NCBI GenBank assembly: GCA_020746835.1
Contig: JAGPNK010000001.1
Location: 4,960,001-5,024,000, forward strand
From: Stachybotrys elegans
Lineage: Eukaryota > Ascomycota > Sordariomycetes > Hypocreales > Stachybotryaceae
DNA length: 64,000 nucleotides
Direction: 5' to 3'
How positions within the stretch are numbered: position 1 is the stretch's first letter; every line of letters starts with the position of its first letter. The notes below the pieces were generated by a model. The model made no database searches. It was not told the DNA's origin and saw only the letters and a list, made by a program, of their open reading frames with translations. Shown here piece after piece: positions 13,907-24,804 of the stretch. The position numbers and the translations under genes are program-made.

Positions 13907-13930
13907 CTACTACTACTACTACTACTACTA
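13907..13930. repeat. (CTA)8 microsatellite
   Basis: Eight perfect CTA units followed by CTG in intergenic DNA. Confidence 0.9.
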
Positions 13931-14460
13931 CTGACTCCCCATTACTGCCTGGGAGACGGCAACTGCCACCATCCAGACTTTGCATGCGGCTGCTACCTTC
14001 ACGTAGTCATCGGGGTAGGCGAGCGCATTTGTGTGGCCAGCAACCGCAGCGAACCGCTGTGGGACATGACTACTACCATCCGTAATCAGGTAGAAGGTCC
14101 GCAGCACGCTCGCTGCATGATAAGACATGACTCTGCTCACTGTGTCGTCGTAGGTTCCATGTGAGCTGAGAGCTGCTGGCCCGTCCCCCCCCTCCCCCTT
14201 CACAAGCGTGGCTCAGCGGACAGACAGCCGGCTTCCTCAATTCGTTCACGTACTGACGGAACCATAGGAAGAGCCGCCTTTGCTTATGCTGACCACAACG
14301 ATCAACGACTCATTGCTCCTTGCGCCATGGTGCCCACTCCGAAAGGGGGAAAAGAAAGAAAAAGAAACAGAAGACGATGCGTCGCCACTTTGTGCGATTC
14401 AGCCAAGCCAGGTATCTTTATGTGACACCATGTACGCATGTACATACGCAAGAGGAGGCG

Positions 14461-14487
14461 AAAAAAAAGAAGAAGAAGAAGAAAAGG
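14461..14487. repeat. Purine tract with GAA repeats
   Basis: A run of A followed by about five GAA units; an uninterrupted purine strand. Confidence 0.8.
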
Positions 14488-16198
14488 GAAGAACCTGGTA
14501 GGATGCACGCCGACGTCAGTGCGTACTCAGCGAGCTGAGTCTTACGTACTCACGCGAAAGCGTCCTCGGTATCCAGAGAACCTTGGTCTGCGGGCCAAAA
14601 GGTCGACACTCTCCGTCTGACCTTTCTTTGCCCCCCCTCCCCCCCCCCGAGGCTGAAGCCCGTCCTGGCCATCATCGCCTTGAAGCTCACACGGCTTTGC
14701 TCGCTTCGCCGGGGATGTGTTTCCCAATCTAGCCGCATGTCCGGAAACGAAGCCTCTGCTCTGAACGAGAAGGGCCTTTGGGGTGGGCTTATGGGCTCTT
14801 GGGGGTCACGCCACTCGCCGTCAGATTCTCGACCGTTCGCCCGGCTGGATAAGGGCCGCATGTATCAACTGCCGGAGGGGTAGGGCGTGGAGTCTCTTTT
14901 TTTCCCCTTCTCTTCTCTCTCGAGGACAGCTCGCGACCATCTGGCAGTATGCGAATGCTGGCGAAGAAGCATTCGCTTCTGCGTGGTAGAGCCACCTGCC
15001 TGAACACATCCATCGCTTCCAATGCCGGTCTCCGAAGTCGGGACTTGGACCTAAGACATTGTTCAGTCGCATTAAACATACCCATGGTTGTCAATAGGTA
15101 AGCTGTAATCCCGACCCCCAATGCCGGCCGTCTGCACATGGATAGTGCATCGTTCCCACGCCCCAAGAGTTCGCCATCCAGTCCCACACAGGAGAGGCGT
15201 GCTTGCCGAGATGCTGTTTTCCTCTCGTATGTGCAGGACATCCAGTCTACGAGGGCTCTTGTCGACTGGCGAAGCAGCACCTTTGACACGGATTAGATTC
15301 ATATGGATATACAGGCAGGATAACCGGTTGCTATGGTCTCACCGTCGCATCGTGGGAATGTGTAGGCAAGACCAAAGGCATTTGCCGACTCTGACCATAG
15401 TTCAGACCCATCGTCAGAAAGTCATTTCCCTCAAGAGACGAACGGCGGCCCGCCCTCCTGTCGAAGTCATGTCTGTCAAGTAACAAGACCCCCTCGCTCC
15501 AAGATATGTCGCCATGAGAACAGCATCCTCGTAGCATAAATCTGACCTCGCTGGTGAATCGTAAGACTGCGCGGGAGCGTAGCCTGGATAAATCATCAGC
15601 GACCACCGCACGCGGCAAAACACCAAGAAGCATAGGGATGGGGAACACATCATCTACCTATCTGCCATATAATAGAATAGGGGAGTGCAGTGAGGAAAAA
15701 TAACAATAGTGCATGCGAACAATGATGGTTTGCCCATTGCCCACAAGACCAAAGAACAGAGTCAAACGATGAAGGCATCGTCAACTATCTGCCATATAAA
15801 CACGCAACCCTCACAGGCTCGATGTCCTCTGGGATCTGGATATTTCCTCGCGCTTATATCCAAGTCCTCAATCACAAAACACGCAGAGGGACATGGCCAA
15901 CGCATCTCAACAACGCCGCCTAGTTCGCACCATATCGTGAGCAGACCAAGTCAATTCCGTATCCCAAACCATAAGACCTTCACGACCTAACTCGCGCTGC
16001 ATCCCAAGTTGAGTATGCATCATAGACCGGCCCCCTTCCCGCTCATTAAGTAGCATAGCATATCGCGGCACAAGACGCCATTTCCCTTCCCTTCGTTTTT
16101 CCCACCACGTACTGGCTTCCCCCCCATAAACAACAGTAGTAATACGTACAAGCCATCAACATGCGCGCGCCTTTCTGGACTGCGTAGTGTGCGCCCTC

Positions 16199-18069
16199 TT
16201 AGCCACCGACGGCATGACCTATGGCGCCCGCCAACTCGCCAAATAGGATACCCTTGAACACGCTCTCGCCCATGCCCTGAGTCCACGCGCCGACGTCCTG
16301 CAGCCTCTGCTTCCAGGCTTCCTTCTGCTCTTCACCCAGCTCCTCCCACGTCTTTCCCGGGCCGTGGACCTTCTCGTCATGGACGTCAACATTGATCTTC
16401 TTAGCACTCTCGGCGTCTCCCTCGCCAACAGCAGTGGCTGGGTGGTCTGCCTCCCACATGACGAGCGTCTCACCCACCTCGGGCTGCTTGGCGCCCGCGA
16501 GCTTCTTGATGAAGTCATCCTCGAGCAGAGCGGCAGGGGGGTGGTCAAAGTCTCTCAGGGTCCCGTGCCAGGAAGGCAGGAATCTGTGCACCCCCAGCAC
16601 CGTAGGGCCCTGGCCATACATCTCCATGATGCTCTGTCCAACGACAGCCATGATGAGGACCATGATTGTGAGGGCAATGACAAGAGGTCGGGCGGATGGT
16701 GAGCGGGCCTCCATGGCCACAACGTAGCGGACAGGCCTCGGAGGACCCTTCTTGTTGGTGCGGGTCTTATCGACGTGCTTCTTAAGGGGGATGGAGTGGA
16801 CGGCGACCGTCTTTTGTAGAGAGATGCTGGCGAGCTTGAGGTGTTGGGGGCGGATGTGCGTCTTTGGGGGGATAAAAGTGGAAAAGGCCAAGCCCGTGAT
16901 GTTGGCGGAACCGTGGACATCCTTGAGGGTGGTGAGGGGATAGAGCTCGGCGAGAAGGTTGATCTTGGTGGCGGGGACGTGCTTCAGTGTGTACAATGAG
17001 ACGGAGGAGTCGTGGCCGGCAACCGCCACGACGAACTGTGTCTCGCCCAAGGGGGCTCCTGGCGACGCAGGCGGGCTCAGGTTGGCGACAGCCATGGCCG
17101 TAGCCGAAATCTTCCTCGGTATCCGTGCCGTGACTGCCAGACGAGCCATGTCTCCGGACCCAGGTTCGGGCAGCCGCAAGCCGTAGAGGACAACGCCGCT
17201 GCGCTTGGGCAGATTTGTGGCCGCAAGGATGAAGTCGGGCGAGAGGTAGCGAATAGACCGGAACACGGGCCGCTCGCCGTGGTCATCGGGCATCTCAAAC
17301 ACCAGGTGCGGATCGTCGCTGTTCTCGCCCACGTTGACGACGTGCAGCTGGTACTTGTACGTAAAGGCCACCTGGTACTGGTTGGGTCCCGTCTGCAGGA
17401 TGTCCAGATCCTCGGCTTCCCGGGGGAGCTCCATGACGCCCTTGACGTTGGGGTTTGCCCCGGCAGCTTCAAAGACGGCGAGCTGAGGCTCCTTGCCCAT
17501 GGCAGTGGCGGCGGCGCCCATGGAGCCCGACAGGCGCAGGAGCCGCTGGTATGTATCGGCGTCTGGGTTGGCAAAGAGCGAGGTGCGCGAGAGCTCCGAG
17601 ATCTTGGCCTCGGGGGTCTTGGTCCCGACCGACGAACGGGCCTTGGATGCCTCGATGGCCATTGCCCTGAGGGGCTCGTTCTTGCCCTTGGCGATGCTCT
17701 CGGGACTCGAGTTTATGCCGGCGTAGATGTACGTCAGCTTGCCCTTGTGAGGGCCGACAGCCAGGGACATGACACTATCCTCATCGCGAGAGAGGTCGAT
17801 TTCGCCGGCCACGCGTATCTCGTTTTCGGACGCCGTCTCGAGCACCGTCTAGAGGAGGGCAGGGGAGTTAGCCACGTCTGTACATCTTGCGACGGTACGA
17901 AGAAGGGGGGGCCGGGAGGGAGGCCGCGCACAATCTTGTTTCCCACGCCGGAGCGCGTAGCGCCACCTCCGCCGGCGACGACGAGGCGGTTCGAATCTTC
18001 GGGGTCGAAGTCGAGGGCATAGAGGGGGTAGTCGAGCTCGGTGCTCGCGCAAGGGAATGGCGAGGCCAT
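16199..18069 (-). CDS. SEC12: Sec12, ER-membrane guanine nucleotide exchange factor for Sar1
   Basis: Starts COPII coat assembly by loading Sar1 with GTP at ER exit sites. Exons are complement(join(16199..17848, 17932..18069)), separated by an 83-bp intron (donor GTGCGC, acceptor CTCTAG, phase 0), giving 595 residues. The N-terminus carries the family signature: LVVAGGGG (residues 29-36) and GVGNKITVLE (41-50) correspond to the nucleotide-exchange loop of yeast Sec12. Residues about 1-430 are a WD40-type beta-propeller in the cytosol. One hydrophobic helix at about 433-455 (RPLVIALTIMVLIMAVVGQ) anchors it in the ER membrane, leaving a lumenal tail of about 140 residues. The tail ends in GHAVGG, without the HDEL of yeast Sec12. 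Start ATG 18069 lies directly before the conserved beta-strand. The partner GTPase SAR1 is in the same window at 52656. Confidence 0.92.
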
Positions 18070-19782
18070 CTTGTCGGCTGGTTTTGTGCGCGACTGTTCA
18101 GCCGAAGATACGTCGTTGCGTAGAAGTAAGAGTAGCAGGAAGAGGGGGAAATGAGAGGCGCCGCGCAGGCTTCTGATTCCCGCGCAGATAAACCAGAGTC
18201 AGTGAGAGCCAGGTGAGCTCGACTTGGTCGGATACAGATTCGTCGGCATGCGCTCGCTTCAAGGCCAGGTATCCAGATGGGCCAAATTCGATGTGGTTCT
18301 TGACTTGGGGTCGATGATGACAGGGATCAGCAGTTGTGTGGCTGGAACAGTGGATACCTAGCTATCCTCTAGCCACAGCCTCTTATCTTATCTTGAGCTT
18401 CAACCTGGAGAAAGTTTAAGGGAGGTTTAATGCTTCCAGTGGTCCACGTCTTTGGCTTCATGTGAACTGCAATTGCCTCACGCAAGCCTACTGACTCTAG
18501 TGTCTACAGGCGGACGGAAACCTTGATGATGCTGTCCATGGTTCCGGTTTCGCTGGGCAACACCATGAGAGAGCGAGTATGAAGGTATGTCTCGTCGACC
18601 CAAGGCTGACAGCTTCTAGGCGGGATGCAAGGCGCTGAAAAGTCCTGAATCGCCTCTCAGTTATTGGGAGGGCAGCAAGGCCTTCTGCCGACTTGGTCTA
18701 AAGGCCGTTCTGCGACTCTCCATGCTCCATCTGACCACTCGCTCAGTACTCCACGGCAGAATGTTCTTTCTTCTGGCACATATGGTCCAAAGATGTTCAC
18801 ATGCGCACGGTAGAGCGAGGACCTGGGAGCTGTAGGATGCCGACCGAGGGACCTCGACGGTCATCGTCACGTTCAGTAGCAGGGCGTGCGTTGACGTCGC
18901 AGAGACCACGCGCAATGCGGACTCTTCGTATCATCGAAGTCGTGGGTTCATCGACGCACAGAAAGCATGCAGTTTTGCGCCTGGCGGGGGCGGGGCATAA
19001 GGCCTTCCGAGTCGAGTCTTGATTGGCTGATAAAGTTCCCCAGATATCCATAGTCCGTCCTCGCTGGTCCTCGTCGACTGCATCTTCGTCTCCCAGCTCG
19101 TCGAGGACCGTTTCATGTCCCCAGAAAAATCCTTGTGGTATTGTCAGCAGGTTGAATAGGAGATGGATGTTGGAGTTCACCCCATGCCAACGCTTTGGCC
19201 GCATCTCATGTTCGTACGACTTCCATAGTGGCATGTCCGTGCTGAAGATGAAATAAACTCTGTGAAATGCCTTGGTGATAAGCTGCGTCTTGGATCACCT
19301 TGTGATCGTATGTGCGTCGGTGCTCGTGCTGATGCAATTAACCCCCACAAACAACTCCCCAAGCCTCGATTATCCAACTAACATCGCTTATAGGGGGTAG
19401 ATATTGGCGAGCTGTACGCCCCGCTACCAACATACCGTACCTACACACCATTCGCTCACTTACACCCCATGTCCATAGCAAGCAAACATGTTTCAACACA
19501 CAAGGTGGGAGGGGTGTGCGGTCTGTATTTCCCGTGCCTCACCAACCAACCTCAGCACTGATTACGACAAAATCTCCTCCCACGCAATATTCCGTAAATT
19601 TCTCGGTGTGCTGCCCCGGGACAGGGACCCCCGTCGCGAACTGCTCCCGCTTGGACACATACAGGGCAGGGCCCAGGAAGGAGGAGTTGAGTAAATCGCG
19701 TTAGGCATCAAGGAAGAGGCAAAGACGCTGGTGCCCAACCTCAAATTTTAAACGGCCGGCAACGCCGTCACCTTGTGCCTGC
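18070..19782. other. 1.7 kb interval: SEC12 5' flank and ALDH 3' flank
   Basis: Holds the promoter side of SEC12 (left) and the 3' side of the ALDH gene (right). One ATG-started frame of 145 codons (minus, 18797-19234) is present but shows no family resemblance. I see nothing else in it. Confidence 0.5.
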
Positions 19783-21362
19783 TTATCTGCTCGAAAGGTT
19801 CACGTGTACGGCTTTGATATTGTAGTACCCCCTGAGCCCTTCCTCGCCCAGCTCTCGCCCCAGCCCGCTCTCCTTGACGCCGCCAAACGGTACCCGCACG
19901 TCCGAGTCGTTGCTCGAGTTGACCCAGACCATGCCGGCCTCGAGATCCCTGGCCATGCGGTGCGCCCTACTCAGGTCGCGGGTGAAGACGGCACCTGCCA
20001 GCCCGTAACGCGTGTCATTGGCGACGGCAAGCGCCTCGCTCTCTGTGTCGAATCTTGTCACTACGGCGCAGGGTCCAAAGATCTCATCCTGAAACGCTGG
20101 TGCGGATCTCTGTAGGCCGGTCAGGACCGTGGGGGGCGCGAAGAAGCCGCGAGACGGCAGCTTATCAGATGGGTGGAAGACGGTGGCCCCAGACTCTCGC
20201 GCACCCGAGATGTAGGACATGACCCTGTCGCGTTGAGCTCTTGTAACCTGCGGCCCCTGAAATGTTGTTGGGTCAAAGGGGTCCCCTACTATAGAGGCCT
20301 TTTCAACATAAGCCGTAAATGCGTCAAGGAACTTGTCGTATACGCCAGACTGGACAAGAAGCCGCGAGGTGGCCGTGCAGACTTGTCCTTGATTCTCCAT
20401 GATCCCTGCGTGCGCCCAACGCACGGCTTGCTCCAGGTCGGCATCGTCGAACACAATGAGCGGCGACTTGCCCCCCGTCTCTAGAGTAATGGCCTTCATT
20501 GTCGCCGCCGCCATCCTCATGATGTCCTTCCCGGTGGCTGTGCTGCCCGTGAATGCAATCTTATCTACGTCAGGGTGCCGCACAAGAGCGGCACCGGCCT
20601 CAGCGCCGTACCCATTGATTATGTTGATGACACCAGGTGGGAACCCGGCTTCCCGTATCAGCTTCGCCACGTACAGCATGGAGAGCGGCGTCTGCTCGGC
20701 AAGCTTGAGCACAACGGTATTGCCGCAGCACAGAGCCGGTCCCAGCTTCCACGCTGCCATGTCCAGAGGGTAGTTCCAAGGTATTATCTGCCCACAGACC
20801 CCAACGGGTTGCTTCAAGGTATATGCCATCTTTTCGGGGCCAACATCGATGACCTTGCCGAAGTTCTTGTCCGCGTAGCCCGCGTAGTAGCGCAGCACTT
20901 CAGAAAAGTGCGGGACGTCGAACCCAAGGGAGACGGAATACGGCTTCCCATTGTCGAGCGTCTCTATCGAGGCCAGAGTCCCCCTGTGCTGGTCGACGAG
21001 ATCTGCTAGTCTGGTCATCAAATGTCCGCGATCGGTGCCTGAGAGCATGGCCCATGACGGATCCTTGAGGGCACGGCGGGCAGATGAGACGGCTTTATCG
21101 ACGTCCCCGGCACCGGCAACGTGTACGGAGCATATCTCGTGCTCGGTGCTATGGCCAGGTGGTGAGAACAAGAGTCAGTGTCCCAGGGCCGTGTATGGCC
21201 AACAACAATCATGGCTTTGTTTACTTACTAGGGATTCACCGTAGCTAGCAGCCGGCCACTCCCAGCGGAGACAAACTCATTATTGATGAACAGCCCCTGA
21301 GGCTGTTCCCATATCAGGCCATTTGGTGCTTTCAGCTCAGTTGCTAGAGGTGCGCAAGTCAT
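19783..21362 (-). CDS. NAD(P)-dependent aldehyde dehydrogenase
   Basis: Oxidises an aldehyde to its acid with NAD(P)+. Exons are complement(join(19783..21148, 21229..21362)) with an 80-bp intron (GTAAGT ... CATAG) that completes NPYTEHEICSV; the protein is 499 residues, the normal length for fungal cytosolic ALDH. All class residues are present at near-canonical numbers: Asn170 in IPWNYP, Lys193 in NTVVLKLAEQ, GSTATG (246-251), general base Glu268 in LETGGKSP and nucleophile Cys302 in NQGQVCTA. The C-terminus has VPFGGVKESGLGRELG. Start ATG 21362 is the first ATG in frame before KAPNGLIWEQP, the conserved N-terminal strand; a CTCTAG a few codons later could be an acceptor for an upstream exon instead. 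No targeting peptide is obvious. The substrate cannot be told; neighbours are unrelated, so it looks like a stand-alone gene. Confidence 0.92.
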
Positions 21363-24300
21363 GCGGCATGTCGAGGAGCAGCTGAAAGAGCGCACAGAGT
21401 CAAGTCGCAGGGTCTCCCATGCTAATTTCGGGCATGCCCACGACGCCGCAGAAGCAAATCTCAATCTAGACGGTATGCGTACAGATAGAGACGTTGAGCT
21501 AGCCGCCCACGCCAGCCGCCGCGGAGAAGCCACACGGGCTTGGGCTTGCCACGGAATGCATGGTAGCAGCATGGATGGCGACGGGGAGAGGAGCTCTCTT
21601 TCACGAGGGCGCACAGATCGGTAGTTGAGCAGTCAGCCGACTTCTATGCTTCCCATCAGGTCCCTTTTCGGAGGGGTGGCAATAGAAAGTAGCTGCGCGT
21701 CTAGCCAATGCGAGATTGAGTGTCCCAGATGAAGTCCGACGATGGTTGGGTCAAGATGGCCGTTTGTTCGGTGGAGGTGGGCGTGTGTGGCTTCGGTGTG
21801 CGTTGTGGTTGTGGTTGTGGTTGTGGTTGTGGCCCCGTCAGGCATTCAAGGTGGACAATGTGGGGCTGGCGTTTGATTGACCGTCAGGTCATTGAAGCTG
21901 CTGCTGCCTTCCCCAAAGCAACCCCAGCAGAGCCAGGCAAGAGGCAGGGCAGAGCACATCATGAAGTCGTCATATTACCGTCATTTGAGCAAGTCATTGG
22001 CTGGGTTCAGGGGGGTTTCAGACTGTGCCGTCCTCATGTCAGGCAAGAGTGAGCTGAAGCCACCTCGGACCATGTCAGGAGAGAATATCAAAGTGCTTCC
22101 TTGTCAAGGACACATGGGTTGACTCGCCAACAACGTGAGATAGAGTTTTATTTTCTTCTTTCTCCGAGCTGCGCAATGTCCGCGCTCGTCAACCAGGCAG
22201 GCATTGAGGTGCCCTTGCTCGAGGTGGACCAGAGTTTTGAGTTTGTTCTGCCGATCAAGCAGCGTCGCTGGATCTCGCTGCATTGTATTGGTATGGCATC
22301 ACGCTGTCCCATTAGGTCGAGAGTACTGCCGACTCATGTCATAACAGAGCGCCATCAGCCAAACATGCAAGAAATTTCATGATGAATAATGCAGCCTGGT
22401 ATTCAGGCAGCCGTTATGGTTGCTTCTTGCAGATCGAGACATTGACCGTTGTATCACCAGACCAAGGCACACTCGGAATGTTTCCGTGGACCAGCTGCAA
22501 CATAACGCAACACGACAGCCTCAACGCTTGCCGCCAAGAACGTGTGCTCCGGACACCGGCACAGGTGAAGCCAAGGCGAGTGCGAGCCATGTCCCTTGTC
22601 TCACTCGCACCGTCCAGATATTGAGTCAGGCCATAATTCCAGAGGCTCCATCCCCTTACACATATCCGCAGCTCTACCATTCTTTCCCCATGTTAATAAT
22701 CTCCGTCGAGGCATACCCAGCAACGTCGGGGGCCTTTGCCACCCCTTCATCCTTCCCTCACACTTCCGACATACCATTGGCAGTGCTACATGCTACACTT
22801 GTCTCACTCTTCACGCCTCCTTTCCAAGACCCTGAGACCTAGCCGGTAACATTAATGTAACAGCTGTGCGTCTGGTGGACAACTATAGACATGTTTGTTC
22901 TTCGGCTTCCAAGGTCGAAACAAGAGCATGATTCTTGATGCTCATGGTACACAACCATGCTTTCCAACATTCAACGACACTCTTCTTCTTCAACTTTAGA
23001 TAGTCCTTGTCAGAAACCATAGCCCATGAGTCCAACTGTTCGCTGCATGTACATAATGAAGAGAGTACTACTACCTACATAGGTACCTTAGTAGTGAACA
23101 GCGAACCGAGCCAATAGTACTCGTGACTTGACTTCAGCTGCACCATAGTATGGCTGTTAAGTATAGGTACCGCACCTCACTGATACCCAGCGCTGCGGCC
23201 CGACGGCTTGGTCACCTTCTGTCTTTTCCTAATCAGGAAATTCCTGCCAAGGTGCAGATCCACTGACTCTGATCAGTGAGCCTTCTTGCTGCTCGTCTGT
23301 GGAGAAGTGAGCTGCAGACCCATCGAAGCCACAGCCGACCTTTGTCACCCTCTCGGGAATCCGTGTGGGGGTCGCCTCACTACATGGACGACACTTCCGC
23401 CTGCTATCAACATCAACACGGGGCGGGGAAGGGAAGGCGGGGGCAGGACGCGGCTATCCATCTACGTAAGTACATGGAGTACGCTACCTGGCTTATCTGC
23501 CTGTCCCCTCTCTTCCTCTCCCCCTCCCAGCGCAGCTTCGCGTCTGCCCAAACTTTATGCTTACGTGGGGGGTCCTCCTGCACCAACTCACCGACTTCGC
23601 CCTGGAGTCTCGTCTTCCCATTGGCAACCCAGTATTCCTCAGATCCCGGTCCGCCACATCGAAGACGTTTGCAACACCCCATTTTTGAGCCCTCGTTGCT
23701 GGGGTTGTGGAGTCATCCCGTGTGCAGTTTGCTGCTCCTAACGCTGACTGTCGCATCGGCCTCCCTCCTACCCGGCCCCCGTCTCGACGGGACATAGGTC
23801 AACGACACATCTTGGACTGTACCAAGGTTCACATCGACCGCGTTCGCTTCTGCAGCGTCATGGAGCTGAAGAGCAAGGATCCGCTGAATTGTAGCTATAC
23901 TGTTTTGCCTGTCGTGTGCCAACACGACATTTCTTTGGCCTGTGAAATCCTAGTTCTGTCAAATCCTAGGATATTTACCATATACAAGGGGTACAGTACA
24001 TGCCCCCAGCCTCCTTGTATTCCAAGATCGGTACCAACTCCTCCGTATTCCCTCCCACCCCCAAAACACAGAAAACACAGAATGCGCCCAGTGAAATATT
24101 GCAATTTGGTATATCCCTTCCATGGCTTCCGTGGAAGACTCCGTAAACAGAACAATGATAAAATAAAAAAAAGGTGGGCAAATACATAGTAAAGATAGTC
24201 TGTCGAGTATTTCGAGAGACCCCGTGGCACAAAGCCAGCGAGAAGCCCAGAATGTGGCAGTCTTCGGAGGAGCCCACTCAACATGCCGGATCATTCGGCA

Positions 24301-24804
24301 CGTGCAGCAAGCAGCTGCTTGCATTGGCGACGCAGGCTTACTCCTCCTTCTGCTCCGTCCACTGCCAGTGTTCCCCATCGCCAAGCCTTCTCACCATCCA
24401 AACGCCTGTCTTCGGGCTCGGATGGTATCGTCTTCTCCGCTGACAAATGAACTCGGGTGTATGGTCGATTCGAAGGTATGAAACGAAGGGACTGTGTATG
24501 TCGACAACAAGAGCTTCGGCCCTATTGCCCAGTGATCGAGGAGCCTTTCCATGGCATAAACCAGGTATTAGGCACAATACGCCATTGTGTAAAATCAAAT
24601 AGGCAGAACGCGCTCCCCAACTTTTTGCCAGTATCTCGAGTACTCCGTGCAACAACAACTTTCAACTCCAAAAAAACCAGAAGGAAATAGACATAGAATC
24701 AGACACAAGGATGCAGAATACATGCTGATGCCAGTCGCCGGTCGCCCGGCACCCATGATTGGCCTTCTTCCTGTTCCTAGAACCTGACTTTTTTCCGAAC
24801 CAGC
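21363..24804. other. 3.4 kb interval without a supportable gene
   Basis: Lies between the ALDH start and the 3' end of the bZIP-like gene. It contains a (TTGTGG)5 repeat and a cluster of TACCTAC/AGGTACC-like words near 23075-23095. All open frames are short and unrecognised. Confidence 0.5.
21803..21832. repeat. (TTGTGG)5 hexanucleotide repeat
   Basis: Five perfect units about 440 bases upstream of the ALDH start. Confidence 0.9.

Larger units (their letters stand above)
3767..16198. other. 12.4 kb interval with no supportable gene
   Basis: This runs from the 5' side of MED15 to the 3' end of SEC12. The first several hundred bases read as a pyrimidine-rich leader/promoter on the MED15 strand. 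Beyond that the open frames are short, overlap on both strands, are rich in Arg/Ser/Pro/Cys and show no recognisable domain or chainable exons. Visible content is low-complexity: ATGA/ATGG repeats near 4460-4483, CA repeats near 5955, (TGAA)5, (GCTGG)4, (CTA)8, a GAA/purine tract at 14461-14487, and poly-C/G runs. One GTACTCCGTAC element lies at 8467-8477. I found no tRNA, 5S or transposon remnant. It may hold regulatory DNA or non-coding RNA that cannot be read by eye. Confidence 0.6.

Noticed and set aside
12861..14164. Frames of 204 (minus) and 219 (plus) codons in the long gap
   Set aside because: Mixed hydrophobic and Arg/Ser-rich composition, one containing the poly-Leu product of the (CTA)8 repeat; no coherent protein.
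17012..18022. 336-codon open frame on the plus strand
   Set aside because: Antisense to SEC12 exon 2 and crossing its intron; a by-product of C/G-ending codons in the real gene.
18797..19234. 145-codon ATG-started frame on the minus strand between SEC12 and ALDH
   Set aside because: It reads moderately like protein (GFFWGHETVLDELGDEDAVD) but has no family resemblance, no obvious neighbouring exon and no other support; conservation data would be needed.
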